This document shows, one piece after another, positions 8,363 through 16,514 of a DNA stretch of 64,000 nt. The position numbers and the translations under genes were made by a program. The stretch's first letter is position 1; each line of letters starts with the position of its first letter. This stretch comes from CAJQQY01 sp045104975 (lineage in GTDB: Bacteria; Bacteroidota; Bacteroidia; Chitinophagales; Saprospiraceae): NCBI GenBank assembly GCA_045104975.1, contig JBGCCY010000023.1, positions 9,504-73,503 of the forward strand. Reading direction: 5' to 3'. Under the pieces are notes generated by a model. The model did no database searches. It was not told the origin of the DNA and saw only the letters and a program-made list of their open reading frames with translations.

Positions 8363-11300
8363 TCACTTCGTTTCTTCAATTGCTTTTTTAATATTCTTCG
8401 CCACTTCCATAAATGCTTCATCTATATTTTCCCATTGCGAAATAGCTCTAAGTTGTAGATGTCCTCCTCTAATCTGTTTTGGAATCATTTGTAATTGCGA
8501 AAACTCTAAACCATCAAAATCAAACGGTCTCAGATAAATAGGAATCACTCGCTTCACTCTTTCACTCGAATCATTTTTCAACTCCATCGCCAACGGAATT
8601 TCTTTTTCCCAAATATAACTGGAAGCAATAAAATCTGCACTCACTAAAAAAAGAATAATATCAGAGTCTCGTAAATTATTAATAATCGCTTCGTCCCATT
8701 CATCACCTGCTTGAATAGCTTTATCACTCCATGTTTCAATTTTTTCTAATCGCTTCAATGGTGCCAAATGAACCGCCAATTGATTCATGATTTCCGCATC
8801 TTTATGCGAATAAGAAAAGAAAACTTTTAGTGGTCGTTGCGGTTGGTCATCCAACAATAATTCAAAATCATGGATACGCAATCGTTTGTCCTGAGCCAAA
8901 GTTCCATCATTCAATCGATTAGGAATAGATGGAATAAAAACAGATTTCTTTCGATTGGCATGGCACAATTTAAGGTAGTTCACAAAGTCTTCACCGTTCG
9001 TTGATACCTCCATTTTTTTCAACCAACGAGGAGCATCTTCTTTCTCATATCGGCTCGTCCAATTATTGGGACGATGATGAATTTCGGAAGTAGAACTATC
9101 TGCAAATCTTTGTATCGTTATCTTTCCTCCTTTCTTTACTATTGGAGGTTTCTCATTTTTATTAATTTTAGCCAAATCTTTCTCCTCTAAAATCTCTGCA
9201 ATAATATGAAAAACCTCTTTTTGAATATCCCGAGCAGCAACGGAAGGTTGTGCTCCGATAAGAAAAATTCCATGTTCATTATCCATCGATTGATCGTCAA
9301 CAGAATCAGATTCTTGCGAAGGCATGATTCCTTTAAACATCACTTTGGTTCCTTTTTTCTCAAAAAGAATTCCTTGCTTCCAATAATATTTAGCATCCAC
9401 ATTTGGAGACATTCCATAAAAGAAAATCATCCGTTGCAACACCTTTCTAAAAAAATATAAAGGCAATCGAACATAATATGCTTTCTGTTGCAAACCATTG
9501 GCTGCTATCGCATAAAGGTCTTCCACAGGATGGGTTTCTGGCAAATATTGAGGCGCAACATAAGTATCTGGCTCATCCATTTTTTCAAAAACGATTTCCA
9601 TTTCTTTCATCAATGCCAAGACCGTTTCTTCGTCTAACCCTTTTTTCGCATTAATATCTTTTTTGGAAAAAACGCCTGCTTTGGCTCGAACGGTTTCATT
9701 TAATATTTTATAAATACCAGTCGTCACCCAAATCGGATCGAGATAAACGGTATCATTTAAAATATCATCTTCTCCGAAATAAATAACCAAACCAGAATTA
9801 TGCAACCACCTCGGCATCGTATAAACTTCACTTTCGGTCAACTCCGATTCTATTTCCAAACATGCTTTTTCAAAGTCTTTAATTTTGATACTTTTTCCAA
9901 TCTTTAAATGTTTGGAAAATGGATTCTTCGCATTCTTCCCTTGAGAAACTTCCACAACTGCATCTCTAATTTTTAACCAAGCGATTGATCTCTTTTGCTC
10001 TGCTTTCCTTTTTAAAATTTTACCAAAGCATTCTGACAAGTCATTGCAAAAAGTATCAAAGCTCCATTTATATTTTGAGCTACTTGCCTTGGCAGCCTCA
10101 TGCAAACTAATATGATGATCGCCAAAAATTTTATATTCATCAATCCAAGTGGTTGAGATTCTTTGTCGTTGATCTTTATCCACTTTATTTTGCACAAGCA
10201 AAATTGGACTATCAGGAGCGAAGTGGCGAATATTATCCAACCAATATTTATAGTGATAATGTTGTAAATCTTCGCTTTCATCTTTTCGAACTTCCGTCGA
10301 AATAATATCATTTTTATTAGTATCGGTTTCCCAAAGCAAAATATAAACAGCATGATTACTGAGGAACAATCGAAACGTCCCATGATAATATTCTTGTCCT
10401 CCAAAATCCCAAACATTTGCTGCGACCTTATCTTTTATTTCTTTAAATGCAGGCGAGACTTTTCCTTTGGGCAACCATCGATTAAGTCGAATACCATGAG
10501 TGGTTTCTCTTTTTTTATCGAGTTTTCCATTTTCAAAAAACTTACTGAGTTGAGTTTTTCCAGCACCGCTGTTGCCTACGAAGATGAGTTTTATGTCGTC
10601 GATTTCGGGAGTAGGTTTTACTTTATCTTCCTCTCCGAAAAGTTCTTCGAAATTTTTATCGCCTCCTAAAACGTCTCTTGCTTTTTCGTCTAGGTTTGGT
10701 GAAATGTTTGCAGTTGGAATTTCTAGATTTGGTTGGATATCTATTTTTTGCTCGATATTGGACGTTGCGTCTCGACTTATTCCTTCGAAGTAGGCTCGGA
10801 TTTGGTGGATGTCGTTGGTTTGGTAAACTTCGGGTGGACAATCATTTATTGGATTATCTATCAAGAATAAATGTTCTATTTTTTTTAACTTAATTAAAGG
10901 TTTAACCTTTAAAATTTCGTTATGACTAAGATAAAGAGTAGTCACATTTTCAAGCTTAGAAATAACTTCAACATCTGAAATATCATTCAGCATAATCCCC
11001 AAATGTGTTAATTCTTTTAAATTTTCAAGAAAAGAAATATCTGAAATTCCATTTCTATCAAGGTTTAATTTTTTTAGGTTTTCTAATTTTTTTAATATTG
11101 AATAATCTACAATTGCTACATTATATGATAAATTTAATTCTTGTAATTTTTGAAGGTTTCCGAATGGTGAAATATCGTGTATTTTATTCTCTTCTAAATT
11201 TAAATATTTTAATTCTGCTAACCACCTTCCAATGAAACTAATGTCTGAAATAGAATTATGACTAAGATCAACTTCTTCCAACTTAGTTAAACTTCCTAGT

Positions 11301-11656
11301 TTTCTACAATCAGAAATAGCCCAGTTTTCATCAGTATTTTTTCCACCTATTTTTATTCTTTTTAAATTTTGTAATGCTCCTATCTCCTTTGGAATTTCAC
11401 TAAGAAAATTAGGCTCTCGATAAACCTCTTTCATTCCCATAGTCTTTCTTACAACCTTCGACTTGTCTTGTCTTTGTCTCTTCATCTCAGATACATACCC
11501 ATTCGTAATCACCAACTCCTCCAACCAATCCATCTCAAACACCTCCTTCGGAATTTCCCTCAATCCACAATCACTAAGCACCAACTTTCCAGTTCGTTCT
11601 TTCATTTCCCGATTAATAAACTTCAAAGCCATTGGTGGTGTCTGCTGCACATTCAT
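8363..11656 (-). CDS. LRR-Roc-COR-TIR protein (bacterial Roco with TIR effector)
   Basis: A 1097-residue multidomain protein. Residues about 20-290 are leucine-rich repeats of about 22 residues (LEEVDLSHNSISDIS, LKYLNLEENKIHDIS). Residues about 353-540 are a Roc GTPase: P-loop GNSGAGKT (361-368), switch II DFGGQ (417-421), NKVD (490-493). A COR-like dimerisation region follows (about 555-800), then a region of unknown fold (about 800-940). A C-terminal TIR domain starts at LKVFFSYSHKD (943), with SSYIWEKEI containing a candidate catalytic Glu1019 in the W-x-x-E position of TIR NADases. The architecture resembles ligand-sensing immune receptors: LRR sensing, GTPase switch, NAD-cleaving output. 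The domains are confident; a defence role is inference. The start is the ATG before NVQQT. It stands alone on its strand. Confidence 0.93.
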   Translation of the reverse strand: MNVQQTPPMALKFINREMKERTGKLVLSDCGLREIPKEVFEMDWLEELVITNGYVSEMKRQRQDKSKVVRKTMGMKEVYREPNFLSEIPKEIGALQNLKRIKIGGKNTDENWAISDCRKLGSLTKLEEVDLSHNSISDISFIGRWLAELKYLNLEENKIHDISPFGNLQKLQELNLSYNVAIVDYSILKKLENLKKLNLDRNGISDISFLENLKELTHLGIMLNDISDVEVISKLENVTTLYLSHNEILKVKPLIKLKKIEHLFLIDNPINDCPPEVYQTNDIHQIRAYFEGISRDATSNIEQKIDIQPNLEIPTANISPNLDEKARDVLGGDKNFEELFGEEDKVKPTPEIDDIKLIFVGNSGAGKTQLSKFFENGKLDKKRETTHGIRLNRWLPKGKVSPAFKEIKDKVAANVWDFGGQEYYHGTFRLFLSNHAVYILLWETDTNKNDIISTEVRKDESEDLQHYHYKYWLDNIRHFAPDSPILLVQNKVDKDQRQRISTTWIDEYKIFGDHHISLHEAAKASSSKYKWSFDTFCNDLSECFGKILKRKAEQKRSIAWLKIRDAVVEVSQGKNAKNPFSKHLKIGKSIKIKDFEKACLEIESELTESEVYTMPRWLHNSGLVIYFGEDDILNDTVYLDPIWVTTGIYKILNETVRAKAGVFSKKDINAKKGLDEETVLALMKEMEIVFEKMDEPDTYVAPQYLPETHPVEDLYAIAANGLQQKAYYVRLPLYFFRKVLQRMIFFYGMSPNVDAKYYWKQGILFEKKGTKVMFKGIMPSQESDSVDDQSMDNEHGIFLIGAQPSVAARDIQKEVFHIIAEILEEKDLAKINKNEKPPIVKKGGKITIQRFADSSTSEIHHRPNNWTSRYEKEDAPRWLKKMEVSTNGEDFVNYLKLCHANRKKSVFIPSIPNRLNDGTLAQDKRLRIHDFELLLDDQPQRPLKVFFSYSHKDAEIMNQLAVHLAPLKRLEKIETWSDKAIQAGDEWDEAIINNLRDSDIILFLVSADFIASSYIWEKEIPLAMELKNDSSERVKRVIPIYLRPFDFDGLEFSQLQMIPKQIRGGHLQLRAISQWENIDEAFMEVAKNIKKAIEETK

Positions 11657-11834
11657 AATCTAGTATTATTTTTTTAATTCGAAATATAATGAAAAATTAC
11701 ATCTATTATCAATTAACGACTTGCCTAAAAATATCTACCAAATTTTGTCGCCCATTTCTCTAACCTCTTTTCATTCGTTTTTTACCTATCCAAAAAAAAT
11801 ACCTTTGATTTTATTTTCAATCAAAAAACAACTC

Positions 11835-12923
11835 ATGAAAAAAATTCAACTTTTCGTTTTTCTAATTATTTGTGTTTTCCAATTACAAAGTCAAAGTCTA
11901 ACTCAAGTCGAATCTGTAGAATATGACGCTTCACAAAATAGGTTTCTTATTTCCAATGGAAGTAATATCATTGCTCGTGCAAGCAATGGAGATTTAAGTT
12001 TTTTTGGATCAGAAGGAGCAAGCCATGGAATGGAAGTTTTGGGAAATCACCTTTTTGCAATTGATGGATCAACCATTCGAGGTTTTGAATTAAATACTGA
12101 AAATGAAGTGATGGCACTCCAGGTTAATAATGCAGCTTTTCTAAATGGACTGACCAATGATGGTGTTTCAACTTTGTATGCGACCGATTTTAGCAACAAG
12201 AATATATACAGAATTGATGTTTCTGATTTGACCAATCCAACTTATGAAATCATTGTAAATGGTACTGGTTCTACTCCCAACGGAATCGTTTTCGATGGAG
12301 CTAACAATCGTTTGATTTTTGTCAACTGGGGAAATAATGCTCCGATCAAAGCAGTTGATCTTTCCGATAATTCAGTCAGTACGTTGGTGACTACAAGCGT
12401 TGGAAACATCGACGGTATCGACGAAGACAATGATGGCAATTATTATATTGCTTATTGGAATCCAAGTAAAATCGCCAAGTATGATAATGCTTTTGCGAAT
12501 CCTCCTGAAGTAGTTTCCACTCCATTTTTAAATAACCCCGCTGATATATGTTATGCCAAAGAGATTGACACTTTAGCCATTCCACATTATCCAAGTGGTA
12601 CTGATCAAGTAACTTTTGTTGGTTTTGAACCAGATACTATTTCTTCGATTTATGATATTTATTCCAATGATTTTGAGTTAGAAGTTTTTCCAAATCCAGT
12701 TACGGATAATTCAGTCATTCGATTTTCTTTGGATAAAAAAACAACATTACAATTATCCATTTTAAATCAAGAAGGAAAATTGGTGAAAACACTTTTGCAA
12801 GGAGAACAGATGAAAGGTGAGCATACTATCTCATTTGCAGGCATGAAAATTCCTGCTGGAATTTATTGGCTTTCGCTCGAAGGAATCAATATTAAAAAAA
12901 CAATTCCGATTCAAGTAAATTAG
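11835..12923 (+). CDS. Secreted SMP-30/NHL-like beta-propeller with T9SS sorting domain
   Basis: A 362-residue protein counted from the ATG at 11835, which begins a clean signal peptide (KKIQLFVFLIICVFQ). The 38 upstream in-frame codons show no protein character and are left out. Residues about 25-275 hold repeated propeller blades of the NHL/SMP-30 type (NGLTNDGVSTLYATDFSN, PNGIVFDGANNRLIFVNW, DGIDEDNDGNYYIAYW). The C-terminal 80 residues (LEVFPNPVTDNSVIRFSL to the end) form a type A T9SS sorting domain, so the protein should cross the outer membrane and be surface-attached or released. The substrate is unknown; the family includes lactonases and ligand-binding proteins. Confidence 0.88.
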   Translation: MKKIQLFVFLIICVFQLQSQSLTQVESVEYDASQNRFLISNGSNIIARASNGDLSFFGSEGASHGMEVLGNHLFAIDGSTIRGFELNTENEVMALQVNNAAFLNGLTNDGVSTLYATDFSNKNIYRIDVSDLTNPTYEIIVNGTGSTPNGIVFDGANNRLIFVNWGNNAPIKAVDLSDNSVSTLVTTSVGNIDGIDEDNDGNYYIAYWNPSKIAKYDNAFANPPEVVSTPFLNNPADICYAKEIDTLAIPHYPSGTDQVTFVGFEPDTISSIYDIYSNDFELEVFPNPVTDNSVIRFSLDKKTTLQLSILNQEGKLVKTLLQGEQMKGEHTISFAGMKIPAGIYWLSLEGINIKKTIPIQVN

Positions 12924-12930
12924 TTAAGGA

Positions 12931-12961
12931 GGGATCGGATCCCTTGAAGGGATCCGATCCC
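12931..12961. repeat. Perfect 13-bp inverted repeat
   Basis: Arms 12931-12943 and 12949-12961 are exact reverse complements around TTGAA, beginning 8 bases after a stop codon. It could end the upstream transcript, but no T-run follows on the plus strand, so it is listed as a stem-loop and not as an intrinsic terminator. Confidence 0.7.
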
Positions 12962-13048
12962 TATCTCAAAGAAAAAAACAATTCCCTTTCATATAAACTA
13001 AGCTCTTATTATAGTGTTTAAAGAGTATAAACATTGCCTAAAAACTAT

Positions 13049-13056
13049 TACTTTTG
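13049..13056 (+). promoter_or_regulatory. Bacteroidota -7 element (TACTTTTG)
   Basis: It matches TAnnTTTG 44 bases before the thiolase ATG. No convincing -33 TTG at the usual spacing was found, so this is a probable promoter only. Confidence 0.5.
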
Positions 13057-13099
13057 CGGCACTAAACCATTTTAACCATTTATAATTAATAAAAAAAAC

Positions 13100-14281
13100 A
13101 TGAAAGAAGTTTATATCGTATCAGCAGTAAGAACTCCGATGGGAAGTTTTGGAGGCGCATTATCTAGTTTTTCTGCCGTTCAATTAGGATCATTTGCGAT
13201 CGAAGGTGCTTTGAAAAGAGCCAAGGTGAGTCCGTCAAAAGTTCAAGAAGTTTTGATGGGAAATGTTGTTTCTGCAGGACTTGGTCAGGCACCAGCTCGA
13301 CAAGCAGCTTTGGGAGCTGGCATCGGCAATAACGTGCCATGTACGACTATCAATAAAGTTTGCTCATCAGGAATGAAATCTATAATGATTGGTGCTGCAA
13401 ATATTATGATTGGTCAAGCTGACATCATCGTTGCAGGTGGAATGGAAAGCATGAGTAATATTCCTTTTTATGCTCCGAAAATGAGATGGGGAAATAAATT
13501 TGGAAATGCACATTTCATCGACGGATTGGTTCAAGATGGTTTGCAAGATGCTTATGGAAAAATGCCAATGGGTGTTTGTGCAGATGCAACTGCTGAAAAA
13601 TATAACTTCACTCGAGAGCAACAAGATGCTTTTGCGATTCAATCTTATGAGCGAGCAAGTGCAGCAACTGACGATGGATCTTTCGCAGATGAAATCGTTC
13701 CTGTAACTGTTCCACAAAGAAGAGGCGATGCAATTATCGTTTCACAAGATGAAGAATACAAAAAAGTAAAATTCGAAAAGATCCCTGCACTTCGAGCAGC
13801 TTTCACTAAAGATGGAACTGTAACTGCAGCAAATGCATCAACAATTAATGATGGCGCATCAGCAGTAGTTTTAGCAAGTGCGGAAGCTGTAAAAAAATAT
13901 AAATTGAAACCTGTAGCAAAAATTCTTTCTTTTGCAGATGCTGCTCACGAGCCAGAATGGTTCACCACAGCTCCTCCAAAAGCTGCTAAGAAAGCAATGA
14001 AATTAGCAGGTATCAAAAAATCAGATATCGATTATTACGAAGTGAATGAAGCATTCGCAGCAGTAACGATGGCATTCAATAAAGAGATGAAATTAAAAGA
14101 AAATAAAGTGAATGTTTTTGGTGGTGCAGTATCTTTGGGTCATCCACTTGGAGCTTCAGGAGCACGAATTTTGACTACCTTAAATAATGTTTTACATCAG
14201 AAAGATGCAAGCGTTGGTTTGGCAGCAATTTGTAATGGTGGTGGTGGTGCTTCATCAATGATTATTGAGCGTATCAAGTAA
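13100..14281 (+). CDS. Acetyl-CoA acetyltransferase (thiolase)
   Basis: A 393-residue type II thiolase that condenses two acetyl-CoA to acetoacetyl-CoA, or runs the reverse cleavage. The complete catalytic set is visible: nucleophile Cys88 in NKVCSSGMKS, His348 in GHPLGASGAR and Cys378 in ICNGGGGAS, almost the same numbering as the Zoogloea enzyme. The glycine-rich VAGGMESMSNIP and NEAFAAVTMAF segments also fit. Cytosolic, probably in fatty-acid/ketone metabolism or leading to isoprenoid precursors. It is a single-gene transcript with its own TAnnTTTG promoter and a strong terminator. Confidence 0.95.
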   Translation: MKEVYIVSAVRTPMGSFGGALSSFSAVQLGSFAIEGALKRAKVSPSKVQEVLMGNVVSAGLGQAPARQAALGAGIGNNVPCTTINKVCSSGMKSIMIGAANIMIGQADIIVAGGMESMSNIPFYAPKMRWGNKFGNAHFIDGLVQDGLQDAYGKMPMGVCADATAEKYNFTREQQDAFAIQSYERASAATDDGSFADEIVPVTVPQRRGDAIIVSQDEEYKKVKFEKIPALRAAFTKDGTVTAANASTINDGASAVVLASAEAVKKYKLKPVAKILSFADAAHEPEWFTTAPPKAAKKAMKLAGIKKSDIDYYEVNEAFAAVTMAFNKEMKLKENKVNVFGGAVSLGHPLGASGARILTTLNNVLHQKDASVGLAAICNGGGGASSMIIERIK

Positions 14282-14308
14282 TTTAATTTTAAAATAATAA
14301 AGGTTAAC

Positions 14309-14348
14309 AACCCGGATTTTCTGATGAAGAAAATCCGGGTTTTCTTTT
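14309..14348 (+). terminator. Intrinsic terminator after the thiolase gene
   Basis: The stem AACCCGGATTTTCT pairs with its complement ending at 14342 (perfect over about 14 bp) and is followed by TTTCTTTT. It lies 28 bases past the thiolase stop. Confidence 0.9.
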
Positions 14349-14545
14349 GCGTTTAGGGATTTCATTTGGGTAAAAAAACAAATACAGAAATTCTGTTTTC
14401 GCAAATACGATTTCATAAAAACATTAAAATATAACTTCTTGAAAATCAGTTATTTAAATTCTATTTTCAAAAATAAAATCAATCCTATTTTAAGTTTTTA
14501 ATTTCAAAAAATCGTATCTTAGTCATTCACCAAAACAAGTGAATT

Positions 14546-15550
14546 ATGACTAAAACAAATCACCTCAGCAAGGGACGTTTAGCTTTAATTTTTGGTGTCC
14601 CGCTTCTATTGATTTCAGGAATTACTTGCCTCACTTTCTTACCCGTTTTTGCTTCGCAAAATCTTTCCTACGCGATTACTTTGGATTTGATTTTCACGGT
14701 TCCGATTGTGTATTTTTTACTCATTCGGAAAACTGAAATTCCAAAAACGACAACTCTTACTTTTTTGATTTTGGGAGCAATCATCGCATCTTTTATTATA
14801 CCAAAGGAACATCAAACCATTCTTGCTTTTGCCAAACAATTTTTGATTCCGATCATTGAAGTTTCAATTTTCTTTTTTATTATTTTTAAAATTCGAAAAG
14901 TATATTTAGCAATTCAATCGGCAAAAAGTGAAACACCTGATTTCCTAGAAATTGCTCGAAAAGTAGTTGGAGACATTCTACCTAAAAAGGCGGCTGGATT
15001 TTTTTTAATGGAACTCTCTTTGTTTTATTATTGCTTTCATACTTGGAGAAAACCAATACTCCCTAACAATGCTTTTACATATCACAAAAGAAGTGATCTG
15101 TCTTTGATATTTGGCGTCTTCATCGGATTAATTTTAGTGGAAACATTTGCTTTTCATATTTTAGTAGAAAGATGGAGTCCAATTGTTGCTTGGATTGGGA
15201 CAAGTTTAAGCTTGTATTCTATCGTACAAGTTGTTGGCATCATCAAGTCTGCTTCTCGACGACCTATCCTTTTAAATGAACGAAGTGCAGTCTTACGATT
15301 TGGAATGATGGCTGAAACCGAAATTGCCTACGAAGATATCGATCGAATAGAATTGAGTCAACGAACGATTAGTAATAATCCTTTGGCAAAAAAATTAGGT
15401 ACAGAACTCACTTCACATAATGTTGTGATTTATTTGAAAAAAGAAAATATCTTACATGGTCTTTTTGGAATAAAAAACAACTTCAATATTCTTTCTCTTT
15501 TTGTGGATGATCATAAAAGATTTAAAGAAGAAATTGATCAACGACTTTAA
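14546..15550 (+). CDS. Polytopic membrane protein of unknown function
   Basis: A 334-residue protein I cannot assign. It has about six to seven hydrophobic segments between residues 12 and 245 (for example LALIFGVPLLLISGITCL and FLIPIIEVSIFFFIIF). A soluble C-terminal domain of about 80 residues (ILLNERSAVLRFGMMAETEIAYEDIDRIEL) has the look of a PH-like (bPH) domain, where a beta-sheet ends in a helix. The start is the ATG at 14546. It may be co-transcribed with the next gene, since only a REPIN-like element lies between them. No function is proposed. Confidence 0.75.
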   Translation: MTKTNHLSKGRLALIFGVPLLLISGITCLTFLPVFASQNLSYAITLDLIFTVPIVYFLLIRKTEIPKTTTLTFLILGAIIASFIIPKEHQTILAFAKQFLIPIIEVSIFFFIIFKIRKVYLAIQSAKSETPDFLEIARKVVGDILPKKAAGFFLMELSLFYYCFHTWRKPILPNNAFTYHKRSDLSLIFGVFIGLILVETFAFHILVERWSPIVAWIGTSLSLYSIVQVVGIIKSASRRPILLNERSAVLRFGMMAETEIAYEDIDRIELSQRTISNNPLAKKLGTELTSHNVVIYLKKENILHGLFGIKNNFNILSLFVDDHKRFKEEIDQRL

Positions 15551-15551
15551 T

Positions 15552-15625
15552 GTATCGAGGCTTTCCAAGTCCCGTAATCATCGTATTATAAAGTTATTAA
15601 AACAGGACTTGAAAAGTCCCGCTAC
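15552..15625. repeat. REPIN-like double hairpin
   Basis: The left arm from GTATCGAGGC and the right arm ending GTCCCGCTAC are imperfect reverse complements over about 23 bases, and each arm is itself a small hairpin (CTTTCCAAGTC / GACTTGAAAAGTC). The right end carries CTAC, the complement of the GTAG tetranucleotide typical of REP sequences. It starts two bases after the preceding stop codon. Confidence 0.65.
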
Positions 15626-15637
15626 AAATAAAATAAA

Positions 15638-16438
15638 ATGTCTAAAATTTCATTTCCAAAAGGAATAACAAACTTGATTATCATCATTTGTTATTCCTTT
15701 TTTTTAAGCACCCTTTGCACTTCTTGTTCTGCTCAGACTGCTCCGCAAAAAGTAGTTGAAATTGATGCGCAAGAAATTACCTATCGCAATCAAAAATTCG
15801 ATGTTGTAAAAATTGACTTGCGAAAAACACCAGTTCAGTTTTATTGGAAAAATAAAAATGGGAAACTCATTCGTAGTTTGGAGAATTTAAAAAACGAATT
15901 GGAAAGTGACGACAAGGAATTACTTTTTGCCATGAATGCAGGCATGTATCAACGTGATCGAAATCCTCAAGGACTTTATATCGAAAATGAAAAAACGATT
16001 AAATCATTGGACACATTGCAAGATGGTTACGGTAATTTTTATCTTCAACCGAATGGCGTTTTCTATCTGAAAAATGATTCTGCAGGAGTTCTCCCCAGCA
16101 ATCTTTTTTCCCAAAAAAATATTACTCCAACTTGGGCGACTCAATCTGGCCCGATGCTTTTAATCAATGAAAAAGTACATCCTATTTTCCAAGAAGGTTC
16201 AACTAATTTGAATATTCGAAATGGCGTAGGTGTTATTTCCAAACATGAAATCGTATTTGTGATTTCGCATAAAGAAGTTAATCTTTTTGATTTTGCAATG
16301 CTTTTTAAAGAAGAATTGAATTGCAAGAATGCGTTGTATCTCGATGGTTTTGTTTCGAGAGCTTATATTCCTCCATTGAATCGGAAAGATTTGGATGGGA
16401 ATTTTGGGGTGATGATTGGGGCTTTTAAAACACCTTAG
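15638..16438 (+). CDS. Phosphodiester glycosidase (NAGPA/DUF2233)-family exported protein
   Basis: A 266-residue protein with a hydrophobic leader ending in CTSCSAQ, which probably makes it a lipoprotein. The body matches the NAGPA-like family: FAMNAGMYQRDRNPQGLY, then PNGVFYLKNDSAGVL, ATQSGPMLLINE, RNGVGVISKHEIVFVIS and ALYLDGFVSRAYIP, the last replacing the usual DGGGS loop. Family members cleave N-acetylglucosamine-1-phosphodiester bonds or act on exopolysaccharides and peptidoglycan-linked sugars. The periplasmic location and carbohydrate role are inferred, and the actual substrate is unknown. Length is typical for the single-domain form. Confidence 0.85.
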   Translation: MSKISFPKGITNLIIIICYSFFLSTLCTSCSAQTAPQKVVEIDAQEITYRNQKFDVVKIDLRKTPVQFYWKNKNGKLIRSLENLKNELESDDKELLFAMNAGMYQRDRNPQGLYIENEKTIKSLDTLQDGYGNFYLQPNGVFYLKNDSAGVLPSNLFSQKNITPTWATQSGPMLLINEKVHPIFQEGSTNLNIRNGVGVISKHEIVFVISHKEVNLFDFAMLFKEELNCKNALYLDGFVSRAYIPPLNRKDLDGNFGVMIGAFKTP

Positions 16439-16455
16439 ATTGTTCTTTTAAACAG

Positions 16456-16497
16456 AGAAATGAGCATTAGAATTAACTAATACTCATTTCTATTTTT
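16456..16497. terminator. Bidirectional terminator between convergent genes
   Basis: A 15-bp stem (16456-16470 with 16477-16491, one mismatch) with A-rich and T-rich flanks lies between the stops of the genes ending at 16438 and 16515. Confidence 0.75.
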
Positions 16498-16514
16498 AAG
16501 GTGTGTGGTGTTTT

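Noticed and set aside
10012..10416. 134-codon open frame inside the LRR-Roc-COR-TIR gene
   Set aside because: It lies on the same strand in another frame of a clearly coding gene and has no recognisable domain.
11721..11834. N-terminal extension of the beta-propeller protein
   Set aside because: It would place 38 residues before a complete signal peptide and has no protein-like character.
12931..12961. Perfect 13-bp palindrome as an intrinsic terminator
   Set aside because: No T-run follows on the plus strand; kept only as an inverted repeat.
13367..13717. 116-codon antisense frame in the thiolase gene
   Set aside because: It is a shadow of a highly conserved coding region with no start context or homology.
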